Shown here: in pieces, positions 1-8,176 of the stretch
How positions within the stretch are numbered: position 1 is the stretch's first letter
Layout of the letters: every line of letters starts with the position of its first letter
IMG/VR virus record: IMGVR_UViG_3300047300_000133
Location: 1 to 35,853 of that record
Reading direction: 5' to 3' (one strand)
Origin: a virus
DNA length: 35,853 nucleotides
Notes under the pieces: generated by a model
What the model saw: the letters and a program-made list of their open reading frames with translations, nothing else
What the model was told of the DNA's origin: nothing
Database searches by the model: none
Program-made: the position numbers and the translations under genes

Positions 1-83
1 ACGACTCTATCCCGACCCGTCTGGATGTGTTGTACGGTTGGGCGCCTCTCTACCCAGAGTTGGCTTGCCGTGTTGCAGCCTAA
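1..83 (+). CDS. Major capsid protein, 3' end (partial, wraps from the window end)
   Basis: The first base is the second position of a codon. The reading frame runs to a TAA at 81-83 and encodes the same C-terminus as the coat protein at 34559-35809, ending in ELACRVAA. It is the duplicated tail of that one gene, seen twice because the circular sequence was cut inside it. It should not be counted as a separate gene. Confidence 0.95.
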   Translation, partial: DSIPTRLDVLYGWAPLYPELACRVAA

Positions 84-88
84 TTGAC

Positions 89-126
89 AATGGAGGGGGC
101 GAAAGTCCTCTCCGTCATTAACTTTT
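89..126 (+). terminator. GNRA-capped hairpin after the coat gene
   Basis: Six bases after the coat stop, bases 92-100 pair with 105-113. This is nine pairs, including two G-U, closed by C-G around a GAAA tetraloop (101-104). AAT (89-91) can add pairs with ATT (117-119) across a three-base bulge. A weak T-rich stretch (TTAACTTTT) follows. It may be a partial terminator or an mRNA 3'-end stabiliser that sets coat protein above downstream genes. The T-run is broken, so full termination is uncertain. The same element appears again at 35815-35852. Confidence 0.6.
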
Positions 127-140
127 AAGGAATTTTTAAA

Positions 141-419
141 ATGGCTCTCTCTCCTACCACTTACACCAACAACGGTCCTGCCAGCACTTCTAGCCCTCAC
201 TATCTGATTGATGGCGACAGCACAGACGGAACGGCAATCAGCCCCAACGGTGGTCCTGTTAGCTTTTATGGCGTAACTCCTGTTACCCAACGCGCTTCTA
301 GCGTACAAGCTACTTCTGCTTTGGCTACTTCTTCTGCTTTCGGCGCTACTCAACTGGCGTTTCTGCAAGAAGTTGGCGCAACTCTCCAAGGTCTCGGCCT
401 GTGGAAGGGCGGCGCTTAA
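141..419 (+). CDS. Small head-associated protein downstream of the coat gene (unknown)
   Basis: This 92-residue protein is rich in Ser, Thr, Ala and Gly, with no Cys, no membrane segment and no recognised motif. Its ATG lies 8 bases after an AAGGAA ribosome site and is preceded by the GNRA hairpin that follows the coat gene. Position directly after the coat gene and the composition suggest a virion component, perhaps a head decoration or completion protein. That role is inferred from location only. The C-terminus (FLQEVGATLQGLGLWKGGA) is predicted helical and could be an assembly contact. Confidence 0.75.
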   Translation: MALSPTTYTNNGPASTSSPHYLIDGDSTDGTAISPNGGPVSFYGVTPVTQRASSVQATSALATSSAFGATQLAFLQEVGATLQGLGLWKGGA

Positions 420-1100
420 TTGAAGGTCGTATTCGCTACACCTACCGTTAAGTCACCTCTGGCGCCTTACTTCAAGTCGCTGGAGGCTTCTATTCCGCTG
501 ATTAAAGAAGCGGGATGGGATGAAGGGGCTGTCTACGAGATTGGGAATCCTTACATTTCCGTGGCTCGAGCCACAATGCTCAGAAAAGCACTTGATGCTA
601 AAGCTGATGTGATTGTGTTTATTGACCACGATGTGTCTTGGCAACCCAAAGACTTGTTGACCCTAATTCAGACAGAGGGTGATGTTGTAGCGGGTACTTA
701 TCGCTTCAAAAAAGCCGAAGAAGAATATATGGGCGCACTGATTAGCGATAGTCAGATGCGCCCTGTTGTTAGGGCTGATGGTTGTATCAAGTCAGATAGG
801 ATTCCTGCTGGCTTTATGAAGATTACAGCCGATGCGGTTAATAAATTTATGACTGCATATCCTGAACTTTGCTATGGTCCTAAATACAATCTGTCGGTTG
901 ATTTATTCAACCACGGAGCGCATAAGGGAACATGGTATGGTGAGGACTATGCGTTTAGTCGGAATTGGATTGATTGCGGAGGTGAAATCTGGACAATCCC
1001 AGACCTTAACATTGACCATCATTCAGCGGATGAAGTCTTTAAAGGCAACCTCCACACATTTTTAAGAAAACAACCAGGGGGCGATTTGTTTGCCTCTTGA
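420..1100 (+). CDS. GT-A fold glycosyltransferase-like protein
   Basis: The 226-residue protein has the look of a small GT-A family glycosyltransferase. There is an N-terminal beta strand (KVVFATPTV), then a hydrophobic strand ending in a DxD-type motif (VIVFIDHD, Asp69 and Asp71) expected to bind metal and nucleotide sugar. Later motifs include GTYRFKK and GEDYAFSRN. The start is TTG at 420, directly after the upstream TAA. The next in-frame ATG (571) would remove the first Rossmann strand, so TTG is preferred. Set among head genes, it might modify a virion protein or a host glycan; the substrate cannot be told. A non-enzymatic structural use of the fold is possible. Confidence 0.75.
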   Translation: MKVVFATPTVKSPLAPYFKSLEASIPLIKEAGWDEGAVYEIGNPYISVARATMLRKALDAKADVIVFIDHDVSWQPKDLLTLIQTEGDVVAGTYRFKKAEEEYMGALISDSQMRPVVRADGCIKSDRIPAGFMKITADAVNKFMTAYPELCYGPKYNLSVDLFNHGAHKGTWYGEDYAFSRNWIDCGGEIWTIPDLNIDHHSADEVFKGNLHTFLRKQPGGDLFAS

Positions 1101-1140
1101 ATTGCGTTAAAATTTAACCGTTCTTTGCAAAGGAATCACT

Positions 1141-1467
1141 ATGTCGTCAACGACCGTCACCCGTGGCAACTCGCACGAAACTTTCTACATTCAGCCAACT
1201 CTGGCTCCTTCCTCAGTAAGCGCAAACACAACTGCCGCACAGAACTTTACGGTTCCTGGTCTGCAAACCACTGATCTGGTGAATTGTTGGGGTTTGAATG
1301 GTTCACAAACCGCAGGTATTGTGGCTGTTGAAGCTGATGTGACTGCTGCTAATACTTTGACCATCCAATTTGGTAATGTGACAGGCTCATCTGCCACTCC
1401 TGCCACAGGCGTTTACACCATTGAGGTTGTGCGCTTGGAAGGTCCAGCACCAACTAATGCGGCTTAA
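1141..1467 (+). CDS. Putative virion structural protein (beta-rich, unknown)
   Basis: This 108-residue protein is Thr/Ser/Ala-rich and predicted mostly beta, with a periodic strand pattern in its second half (LTIQFGNVTG, GVYTIEVVRLEG). It has a good ribosome site, AAAGGA, 7 bases before the ATG. Genes of this shape between coat and fibre genes often encode head-fibre or decoration subunits. No signature residue proves this. It is followed after 2 bases by another small beta-rich protein, suggesting the two are made together. Confidence 0.75.
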   Translation: MSSTTVTRGNSHETFYIQPTLAPSSVSANTTAAQNFTVPGLQTTDLVNCWGLNGSQTAGIVAVEADVTAANTLTIQFGNVTGSSATPATGVYTIEVVRLEGPAPTNAA

Positions 1468-1469
1468 TC

Positions 1470-1811
1470 ATGGCTGGCTCAACCGTTCAACGTAATGCGG
1501 GCAAAACGTATGCTTTGTCCGTTACCAGTAGCTCTCACGCTGCTGTTGTGATTGACGACAACACAAACGACCAGGTTAATTACACCTCGTTTCTCAACAC
1601 TGGCACTTCGCCAATCGCTGTGAAATGGGCGCCAACTGACCCTGGTGCTGCTGTGTTGCCTTCGGATGGCAGTCCTGCAGATTACGTCTTGCCAGCTGGC
1701 ATGACTTCTCCGCTGATTCTTGCCACTCCTACTACACCGTACTATTTGACTGCCATTAGCGCCTCTGCGACTGGTGTTTTGTACGTTACCCCTGCTGCTG
1801 ACCAATCATAA
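1470..1811 (+). CDS. Putative virion structural protein (beta-rich, unknown)
   Basis: The protein has 113 residues and no recognised family. It is small-residue rich (Ala, Ser, Thr) with alternating hydrophobic strands, and its C-terminal half (SPLILATPTTPYYLTAIS) reads like a beta-sandwich edge. It starts at an ATG 2 bases after the previous stop, so translation is probably coupled. A role as a minor head or fibre-attachment component is inferred from position between the coat module and the long fibre genes. Confidence 0.72.
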   Translation: MAGSTVQRNAGKTYALSVTSSSHAAVVIDDNTNDQVNYTSFLNTGTSPIAVKWAPTDPGAAVLPSDGSPADYVLPAGMTSPLILATPTTPYYLTAISASATGVLYVTPAADQS

Positions 1812-1820
1812 GGGGGCGAA

Positions 1821-4319
1821 ATGGCTGACCCCGCCAAAGTTGAAGATCAAAACCTGTTACCCGTTCAGGCGTATTTCGCTGTAGACGGGACTTTCCAGAC
1901 TTTCATAGGTCAGGGTCAGCCCTTTTACGCTACTGTGAACCCGTCTCAATCGGGACTAAATATCACAAACAGCACGATAAACAGCACCACAATCGGTGCG
2001 ACTACTCCGTCCACTGGGGTTTTTACCAATATCTACACAACGACAGGTCAAATTGCAACCTCTCCTGTTGCTGGCGCTGATATTACGAATAAGTTGTATG
2101 TTGACTCTATTGCCCAAGGTCTAGGACCAAAACAGGCTTGTAAAGTCGGCACTTTAGTCAATATCACGCTGTCTGGACTTCAGACAATTGACACCTATAC
2201 CACATTGGCTGGTGACAGGGTATTGGTAAAAAATCAGACTAGCTCTGCACAAAACGGTATTTATATCGTTTCGTCAGGCGCTTGGACTCGATCAACCGAC
2301 ATGGACGTTTGGACCGAAGTTCCAGGCGCTTACACGGTTGTTTTAAACGGTTCTCAGGCTAATACTGGATGGGTTTGCACAGCATCAGACACTGGAACAA
2401 TTGGTGTTACTGCGATGCCTTGGGTTCAGTTTTCTGGCTCATCTTCCTACACTGCTGGAACAGGTCTTTCGCTAGTTGCTAACCAATTTAGCATTGCAAA
2501 CACTACAGTTACAGCAGGTTCTTATGGTTCTGCATCAAGCGTTGGAACTTTTACGGTCAACGCGCAAGGTCAATTAACCGCTGCTGCATCAACTGCAATT
2601 GCAATTGCTACAAGTCAAGTCACATCTGGGACTTTTGCATCAAGCCTCTTGTCTGGTTCTTACACAGGAATTACAGGGGTTGGGACTTTGACCGCTGGAA
2701 CTTGGAACGCCACAACGATTGGTGTTCCTTATGGCGGTACAGGGGCAACTACTTTGACGGGATACGTTAAGGGTAACGGGACTTCTGCGTTTACTGCATC
2801 GTCAACGATTCCGACAACTGATTTGAGTGGAACAATCAGTAATGCTCAATTGGCAAACAGCACAATTTCTGGCGTTGCTTTGGGTGGAAACCTGTTTAAC
2901 CTGACGTTTGGCTCTGGTATTACTGCCTCAAACTCAACATACAACGGGTCGGCTGCGGTAACGATTTCCAACGCTTCTCCGATGACATATCCAGGTGCGG
3001 GTATTGCCAACTCTACTGGGTCGGCATGGGGGACTTCGTACTCAACAACAGGGTCGGGAACTGTGGTGGCTTTGGCTACCGCTGCGACACTGAATAATCC
3101 AACTGTCAGCGATTACGAGAATTTCACCCCTGCTGCGGCTCCAACTTACGCAGAAGGTCGCGTTTGGTATGACTCAAGCGTTTATGCGCTGTCTTACTAC
3201 AACAACACCACTAATAACGTAGTCCACATTGGGCAAGAGCTTCAACAACAAGTTAGAAACTCTACTGGTTCTACGATCACAAAAGGCTCAATCGTTTACA
3301 TTTCTGGCGCAACTGGTCAGATTGGAAACATCACACTTGCTAAGGCAAATGCATACGTTTCATCTCAAGTGATTGGGGTTGCAAATCAAGACATTGCCAA
3401 CAACACAAACGGTTGGGTTGTTACTCAGGGAACCGTAAGCAAATTTGACACTTCTGGGTTGACAGAAGGTGCGCCAGTTTATCTGTCTGCGACTACCGCA
3501 GGTGCGTTTACATCAACAGAACCTAGCACTCCGAACTATGCAGTTCACATGGGTGTTTGTTTGTATTCAAACGCGACAAATGGCAAGATTTACATAAGTC
3601 CAATGAACCAGTCAATTGATACTGGTTACATTATTGGGCAAGTTGCTATTGCGCAGGGGGGTACAAATGGAACGGCTACTCCTACTGCTGGTGCTGTTGC
3701 CTATGGCACTGGTACTGCTTACGCATTTACTAGCGCAGGGACTTCTGGACAGGTTTTGACCTCTAACGGCAGTGGCACTCCAACTTGGACCACTCCGACC
3801 GCTTACGCAACGGTGACTGACGACACGACCACAAACGCAACTCGTTATCCACTGTTTGCAGCCGCCACAAGCGGCAACCTTACAACCGAGTACACCAGCT
3901 CAACTAAGTACCAATTTAACCCCTCTACAGGCGTTTTAACGGCTACTCAGTTTTCTGGTTCTGGTGCTGGTCTGACCAGTATTCCTAATTCGGCTCTGAC
4001 AAATTCAAGCATTACGGTTGGGTCTACTGCGATCAGCTTGGGTGGTACTTCAACAACCTTAGCGGGTTTAACTTCTGTCACATCTACTACATTTGTAGGC
4101 GTTTTGAGTGGTAATGCGACTTCTGCCACAACAGCCACAAACGCAACGAACGCAACAAATACCGCAACAACAGACGACACAACTACAAATGCAACTGTTT
4201 ATCCGGTTTGGAAGACAAACACCACTGGTAATCTGCCAGAGCAAACATCATCAACCAAGTTGAAGTTCAATCCGTCCACGGGCGCACTGACCGTTTCACA
4301 GTTAATCATCGCACCATAA
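1821..4319 (+). CDS. Long tail-fibre protein with repeat modules
   Basis: This 832-residue protein is dominated by Thr, Ser, Gly, Ala and Asn with very few charged residues, typical of trimeric beta-solenoid phage fibres. Module IGATTPSTGVFTNI near residue 55 recurs in the next fibre protein. Two copies of a module beginning DDTTTNATxYP lie at residues 667 and 785, each followed by SSTKxxFNPSTG. A central globular part (about 440-610, with GRVWYDSS and VIGVANQDI) lacks repeats. It begins after a GGGGCGA site and is followed 9 bases later by the S74-ended fibre. No receptor-binding tip or lyase motif was recognised. Confidence 0.85.
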   Translation: MADPAKVEDQNLLPVQAYFAVDGTFQTFIGQGQPFYATVNPSQSGLNITNSTINSTTIGATTPSTGVFTNIYTTTGQIATSPVAGADITNKLYVDSIAQGLGPKQACKVGTLVNITLSGLQTIDTYTTLAGDRVLVKNQTSSAQNGIYIVSSGAWTRSTDMDVWTEVPGAYTVVLNGSQANTGWVCTASDTGTIGVTAMPWVQFSGSSSYTAGTGLSLVANQFSIANTTVTAGSYGSASSVGTFTVNAQGQLTAAASTAIAIATSQVTSGTFASSLLSGSYTGITGVGTLTAGTWNATTIGVPYGGTGATTLTGYVKGNGTSAFTASSTIPTTDLSGTISNAQLANSTISGVALGGNLFNLTFGSGITASNSTYNGSAAVTISNASPMTYPGAGIANSTGSAWGTSYSTTGSGTVVALATAATLNNPTVSDYENFTPAAAPTYAEGRVWYDSSVYALSYYNNTTNNVVHIGQELQQQVRNSTGSTITKGSIVYISGATGQIGNITLAKANAYVSSQVIGVANQDIANNTNGWVVTQGTVSKFDTSGLTEGAPVYLSATTAGAFTSTEPSTPNYAVHMGVCLYSNATNGKIYISPMNQSIDTGYIIGQVAIAQGGTNGTATPTAGAVAYGTGTAYAFTSAGTSGQVLTSNGSGTPTWTTPTAYATVTDDTTTNATRYPLFAAATSGNLTTEYTSSTKYQFNPSTGVLTATQFSGSGAGLTSIPNSALTNSSITVGSTAISLGGTSTTLAGLTSVTSTTFVGVLSGNATSATTATNATNATNTATTDDTTTNATVYPVWKTNTTGNLPEQTSSTKLKFNPSTGALTVSQLIIAP

Positions 4320-4328
4320 GGAAGAATC

Positions 4329-6059
4329 ATGGGCAATTTAGTATTTCAAGCAACTCTAGGCGGTCAGGTTAACCTGGTTGGTCCGAATACCGCATCAACT
4401 TACAACCTAAACGTTCCTGCTGTTGCGGGTACTTTGGTGACTACTGGAGACACTGGCACTGTGACTAACACAATGCTGGCCTCAAACGTATACACAGCGC
4501 CTGGAACTATTGGTTCTGTGACTCCAAACACAGGTGCTTTTACTACGTTGTCTGCTTCTGGAAACATCACAGCATCAGGCGGCACAGCCAACGGCGTCCC
4601 ATATCTGAACGCCAGCAAGGTGCTGACCAGTGGGTCTGCGCTTGTATTTGACGGGACAAGGCTTGGTGTTGGTTCGGCTGCTGCTGCAAGCACAACTCTT
4701 GATGTTTACGGTGAATCTCAGCACACCTATCTTGTAATTCGCAACGGCGCTCAAACAAACCCCGGATACACATCTCCGACCTTATACAGCCCTGCAAGTG
4801 GTCAACTTGGATTTGGGCTTGCTGCTTCCGAACAAATGCGCCTGACCTCCACAGGTCTTGGCATTGGGACGAGTTCGCCGGGTGCGAAGCTGCATGTCAC
4901 TTCTGGCGCGGTTGGTGTTCAGGCGTTGTTTTCATATAGTTCTGGAACGCCAACGATTGCCGTTGGCAACAGCACGACAAACTACAACCTGCAACTCGGT
5001 TACAACGTCGGCAGCGAATATGGATATATCCAAGCAACTGCTGCGGTTGGCGTTGCAGATGACATCGTAATCAACCCCAACGGAGGCAACCTCGGCCTCG
5101 GGGTGACGCCTAAATCGTGGATTAGCACATATAACGTCTTCCAAGTTGGACTTGGCGCTTCGATTTCAGGAAGAAATACAACCTACTCTCAAATTCAATT
5201 AGGTTGTAACTACTATGTAGATTCGTCTGGTCAGAATACTTACATTGGTTCGGATTACGCTTCAAGATATTACCAATCAAGCGGCGCACATATTTGGAAC
5301 ACAGCAGCCTCCGGCACAGCAGGCACAGCCATCACCTTCACCCAAGCGATGACGCTGGATGCTAGTGGGAATTTGGCTTTAGGCAACACAAGCCCACAAG
5401 CACGTTTTCACACCAAAGCAGGTGCAGTAACTCAAGGCGCTATTGTTGAAACAGGAGGCTCAAACGCTTTCCTGTCTTTTGCTGATGCAGGCACATCAAG
5501 CTATACGAGAGTTCAGATCGGTTCGGCAGGAAATAACTTTGTAACCTATATCAATGGTTCAGAAGCAGCCCGTATCGACACCAGCGGTAACTTGCTGGTG
5601 GGGGCTACAAGCACATCAGGCACAAACGGGTTTATGGTTATTCCTGCAAGTCCTGCTTATGCAATTGTGGCTCATCCTTCAGGAACAACATCCGGCTATG
5701 CCTACATGAGTTTCCAATATGCTGGAAGCGCCATCGGTTCTATCACTCAATCCGGCACAACCGCTGTTTTATACAACGTAACCTCTGACCAGCGCCTTAA
5801 ACAAAACATTATTGATGCTCCCGAGTTTGGTAGCGTTATTGATGCTATTCAAGTGCGTAGCTACGATTGGAAAGCAGACGGCAACCATCAACGTGCTGGC
5901 TTCATTGCTCAAGAACTCGTAAATGTTGCTCCAGAGGCCGTACATCAGCCTGTTGACTCAGAAGAAATGATGGCTGTGGATTATTCCAAGCTAGTTCCCA
6001 TGCTGGTCAAAGAAATCCAATCTCTCCGTAAACGCCTTGCAACTTTGGAAGCTAAATAA
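4329..6059 (+). CDS. Tail fibre with C-terminal S74 intramolecular chaperone
   Basis: The protein has 576 residues. The N-terminal and central parts are repetitive Gly/Ser/Thr fibre sequence, including GTIGSVTPNTGAFTTL, which matches a module of the preceding fibre. From Ser486 the sequence SDQRLKQNI begins a typical Peptidase_S74 domain, continuing through GFIAQELVNVAPEAV and ending in a coiled coil (MLVKEIQSLRKRLATLEAK). S74 domains fold the fibre trimer and then cut themselves off before the conserved Ser. Release of about 91 residues is therefore expected, leaving a mature fibre of about 485. Together the two fibre genes probably build the adsorption apparatus. Confidence 0.9.
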   Translation: MGNLVFQATLGGQVNLVGPNTASTYNLNVPAVAGTLVTTGDTGTVTNTMLASNVYTAPGTIGSVTPNTGAFTTLSASGNITASGGTANGVPYLNASKVLTSGSALVFDGTRLGVGSAAAASTTLDVYGESQHTYLVIRNGAQTNPGYTSPTLYSPASGQLGFGLAASEQMRLTSTGLGIGTSSPGAKLHVTSGAVGVQALFSYSSGTPTIAVGNSTTNYNLQLGYNVGSEYGYIQATAAVGVADDIVINPNGGNLGLGVTPKSWISTYNVFQVGLGASISGRNTTYSQIQLGCNYYVDSSGQNTYIGSDYASRYYQSSGAHIWNTAASGTAGTAITFTQAMTLDASGNLALGNTSPQARFHTKAGAVTQGAIVETGGSNAFLSFADAGTSSYTRVQIGSAGNNFVTYINGSEAARIDTSGNLLVGATSTSGTNGFMVIPASPAYAIVAHPSGTTSGYAYMSFQYAGSAIGSITQSGTTAVLYNVTSDQRLKQNIIDAPEFGSVIDAIQVRSYDWKADGNHQRAGFIAQELVNVAPEAVHQPVDSEEMMAVDYSKLVPMLVKEIQSLRKRLATLEAK

Positions 6060-6078
6060 TCTTTAAAAGGAAACTAAA

Positions 6079-6381
6079 ATGACACATACAACTTGGACTA
6101 TCACAAACGTAGAAAGCCTGACCTCTGATGGCTACATCACAACGGCACATTGGACTGCAACTTCGGTAGACGGAGACTACACAGCATCTATTTATTCTAC
6201 TTGCAGCTTTGGTGCAGGCTCACCAGCTATCCCTTACGCCTCAGTGACTGAGCAAGAAGTCCTAAACTGGTGCTGGGCTAACGGTGTGGACAAAGATGCT
6301 ACAGAAGCTGCTTTGGCTGCTCAAATTGAAGCTCAAAAGAATCCTGTACAACAATCAGGCTTGCCTTGGGTTACAGCATGA
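6079..6381 (+). CDS. Small fibre-associated protein, paralogue A
   Basis: This 100-residue protein opens with TWTITNVESL, has a short beta domain with Tyr and Cys, then an acidic helix (VTEQEVLNWCWANGVDK) and an Ala/Gln helix, and ends in SGLPWVTA. The next gene encodes the same layout, so the two look like a tandem duplication that has diverged. AAAGGA lies 8 bases before the ATG. Location directly after the S74 fibre suggests a fibre chaperone or tip component. This is inferred; no catalytic motif is visible. Confidence 0.78.
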   Translation: MTHTTWTITNVESLTSDGYITTAHWTATSVDGDYTASIYSTCSFGAGSPAIPYASVTEQEVLNWCWANGVDKDATEAALAAQIEAQKNPVQQSGLPWVTA

Positions 6382-6683
6382 ACTACGTCTGGAAAATACT
6401 AGAAATCTATGCAGATAGCCAAAGCATTACATCTGCAAGATATTTCTGTTCTGTTGGCGATGGTGAAAACACCGTAGAAACAGAAGGTTACTGGCATTTT
6501 CCAGAGCCAGGCACTATTCCTTTTGACCAAGTAACAGAAGAAATGGTCGCTGGTTGGATTGAAGAAGCCTCTATCAAAGACGGTAAGAGTGTCATAAAAT
6601 CACGCTTAGAAGAACAGTTAAAAGCACAAAAACAGCCTGTTCCAGCACCTTGGATGCCACAGGTATTCACGCCAAATATTTAA
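6378..6683 (+). CDS. Small fibre-associated protein, paralogue B
   Basis: From the ATG at 6378, which overlaps the upstream stop as ATGA, the product is 101 residues. It parallels its neighbour: YVWKILEIYADSQSITSARY against TWTITNVESLTSDGYITTAH, then VTEEMVAGWIEEASIKD against VTEQEVLNWCWANGVDKD, and a final PAPWM against GLPWV. An upstream TTG at 6366 would add four residues but lacks the neat overlap. A role alongside the tail fibres is likely. Divergence between copies suggests each has its own partner. Confidence 0.78.
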   Translation: MNYVWKILEIYADSQSITSARYFCSVGDGENTVETEGYWHFPEPGTIPFDQVTEEMVAGWIEEASIKDGKSVIKSRLEEQLKAQKQPVPAPWMPQVFTPNI

Positions 6684-6691
6684 GGATTTTC

Positions 6692-7183
6692 GTGAAAAAA
6701 GAACTTTCTAAAGAATATTTACACGAACTTTTTGAGTATCGTGAAGGAAAACTTTTTTGGAAAGTTTCTAAAGCAAAGCGCATAAAGATTGGACAAGAAG
6801 CTGGTTGTCATAAAGAAAAAGGATATTTTCATACAGGTATTGATGGAACTAACTATCTAATCCATAGACTTGTATTTTGTTGGCACAATGGATTTATGCC
6901 TAAATTTGTTGACCACATTGACGGAAATCCATCAAACAACAAAATTGAAAATTTGAGAGTAGCGACTCGATCACAAAACAATTGCAATTCAAGATTGCAA
7001 AAAAACAACAAATCAGGCGTTCGTGGCGTGACATGGATAGAAGCCCGCAAAAGATGGGTTGTCAAGTGTCAAATCAACAAAAAAATTAAGCAGATTGGTT
7101 ACTTTAAAGATTTTGAACTTGCTGAACTTGTTTCAGTTGAGGCAAGAAATCTTTATCACGGCGAATACGCAAGGAATACATAA
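6692..7183 (+). CDS. HNH homing endonuclease with AP2-type DNA-binding domain
   Basis: The product is 163 residues from a GTG at 6692, six bases after TTTAAGGA. An HNH core is visible as HRLVF, DHIDGNPSNNKIENLRVATRSQNN, with His and Asn in the expected order. A C-terminal AP2-like domain follows (SGVRGVTWIEARKRWVVKCQ and KQIGYFKDFELAE). This pair is typical of free-standing phage homing endonucleases. The gene is clearly richer in A/T and Lys than the flanking tail genes and sits between fibre and gp4-like genes, as expected for a mobile insertion. It is probably dispensable and biases inheritance of this locus. Confidence 0.92.
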   Translation: MKKELSKEYLHELFEYREGKLFWKVSKAKRIKIGQEAGCHKEKGYFHTGIDGTNYLIHRLVFCWHNGFMPKFVDHIDGNPSNNKIENLRVATRSQNNCNSRLQKNNKSGVRGVTWIEARKRWVVKCQINKKIKQIGYFKDFELAELVSVEARNLYHGEYARNT

Positions 7184-7185
7184 CA

Positions 7186-8166
7186 ATGACACAGCCTATT
7201 GATTTGATTACAAGAGCGATGCGAGATATTGGCGCGTTGGCTGCTGGAGAAACACCGACCCCAGATGAAGCGCAAGACGCTTTTGACACACTGAACGACC
7301 TGATTGACCAGTGGTCAAACGAAAACATGATGGTTTTCAACGTCACAGAGATCATTTTTCCTGTGATTGCCGGACAAGTCCAATACACAATTGGCCCTAA
7401 TCCATCTACTCAAAACTTTATCGGTGCGTCTTTCACAGGCTCAATTTCAGGAAACATTCTGACAGTCACTGGGATTAATTCAGGTGCGATTGCACAAGGG
7501 CAAACCATTAGTGGAACTGGAATTGCGGCAGGAACAAAGATTACTCAGTTTCTGACAGGCGCTGGCGGTAACGTCAACGAGGTTGGCACTTATCTGCTCA
7601 ACATCAATCAGTCTGTCGCATCCACGACAATCACTGCTTACTATCAAAAGCCACTGAACATTGATTCAGCTTTTGTGCGGATTAACACCACTTCAAACGG
7701 TCAGCCTATTGCTAACGGCGGTTTGGACTATCCCGTTTCCGTTCTTGCCCTTCAAGATTACGAGATGATCGGTCTTAAGACTTTGAACGGTCCTTGGCCT
7801 AAAGCTCTGTATTTCAATCCAAACGAGGAATCTGGCAATCTTTTTGTGTGGCCTAACCCTGCCCAGGGCGAGATGCACTTGTTTGCAAACACAATTTTCA
7901 GCCGTTACGACTCAATTAACAGTCCTATTGTGCTGCCACAAGGTTATTCAATGGCCTTACGTTGGTGTCTTGCAGAGCGTTTGATGCCTAGTTACGGAAA
8001 AGCCAACCCAACACAAATTGCAATGATTCAGCAATACGCAGCACAAGCAAAGGCTACTGTTAAACGCACCAATATGTCGCCAAACCAAGTGTCTCGATAC
8101 CCAGATTCTTTGCTGACTACAAAGGCAAAAGATGCGGGTTGGATTTTGTCAGGCGGATTTATTTAA
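7186..8166 (+). CDS. P22 gp4-like head-to-tail adaptor (tail accessory factor)
   Basis: The N-terminus (LITRAMRDIGALAAGETPTP, then AFDTLNDLIDQWSNENM) and the C-terminal helices (GYSMALRWCLAERLMPSYG) match the helical adaptor that binds the portal ring in P22-like phages. The 326 residues are long for the family, about 165-230 being usual. The excess is a Gly/Thr beta module at residues 81-151 (FTGSISGN, GQTISGTGI, GGNVNEVGTY), also found twice in the next protein. The adaptor closes the packaged head and receives the tail tube. It starts 2 bases after the HNH gene. Confidence 0.85.
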   Translation: MTQPIDLITRAMRDIGALAAGETPTPDEAQDAFDTLNDLIDQWSNENMMVFNVTEIIFPVIAGQVQYTIGPNPSTQNFIGASFTGSISGNILTVTGINSGAIAQGQTISGTGIAAGTKITQFLTGAGGNVNEVGTYLLNINQSVASTTITAYYQKPLNIDSAFVRINTTSNGQPIANGGLDYPVSVLALQDYEMIGLKTLNGPWPKALYFNPNEESGNLFVWPNPAQGEMHLFANTIFSRYDSINSPIVLPQGYSMALRWCLAERLMPSYGKANPTQIAMIQQYAAQAKATVKRTNMSPNQVSRYPDSLLTTKAKDAGWILSGGFI

Positions 8167-8176
8167 AGGGTAGAAA

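Larger units (their letters stand above)
1..127. repeat. Terminal direct repeat, copy 1 (circular-assembly overlap)
   Basis: These 127 bases are identical to 35727-35853. They carry the last 27 codons of the coat-protein gene, its stop, and most of the hairpin leader of the next gene. A length of exactly 127 is a common maximum k-mer in short-read assemblers, and the repeat falls inside a coding gene. It is therefore best read as the overlap of a circular contig rather than a biological terminal repeat. The unique circle would be 35726 bp. Confidence 0.93.

Noticed and set aside
1-127. Biological terminal repeat
   Set aside because: Length equals a standard assembler k-mer, and the repeat lies inside the coat gene. 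A circular-assembly overlap is the simpler reading.
1106-1118. GTTAAA-A-TTTAAC palindrome before the gene at 1141
   Set aside because: Short and A/T-rich, with no promoter elements around it; likely chance.
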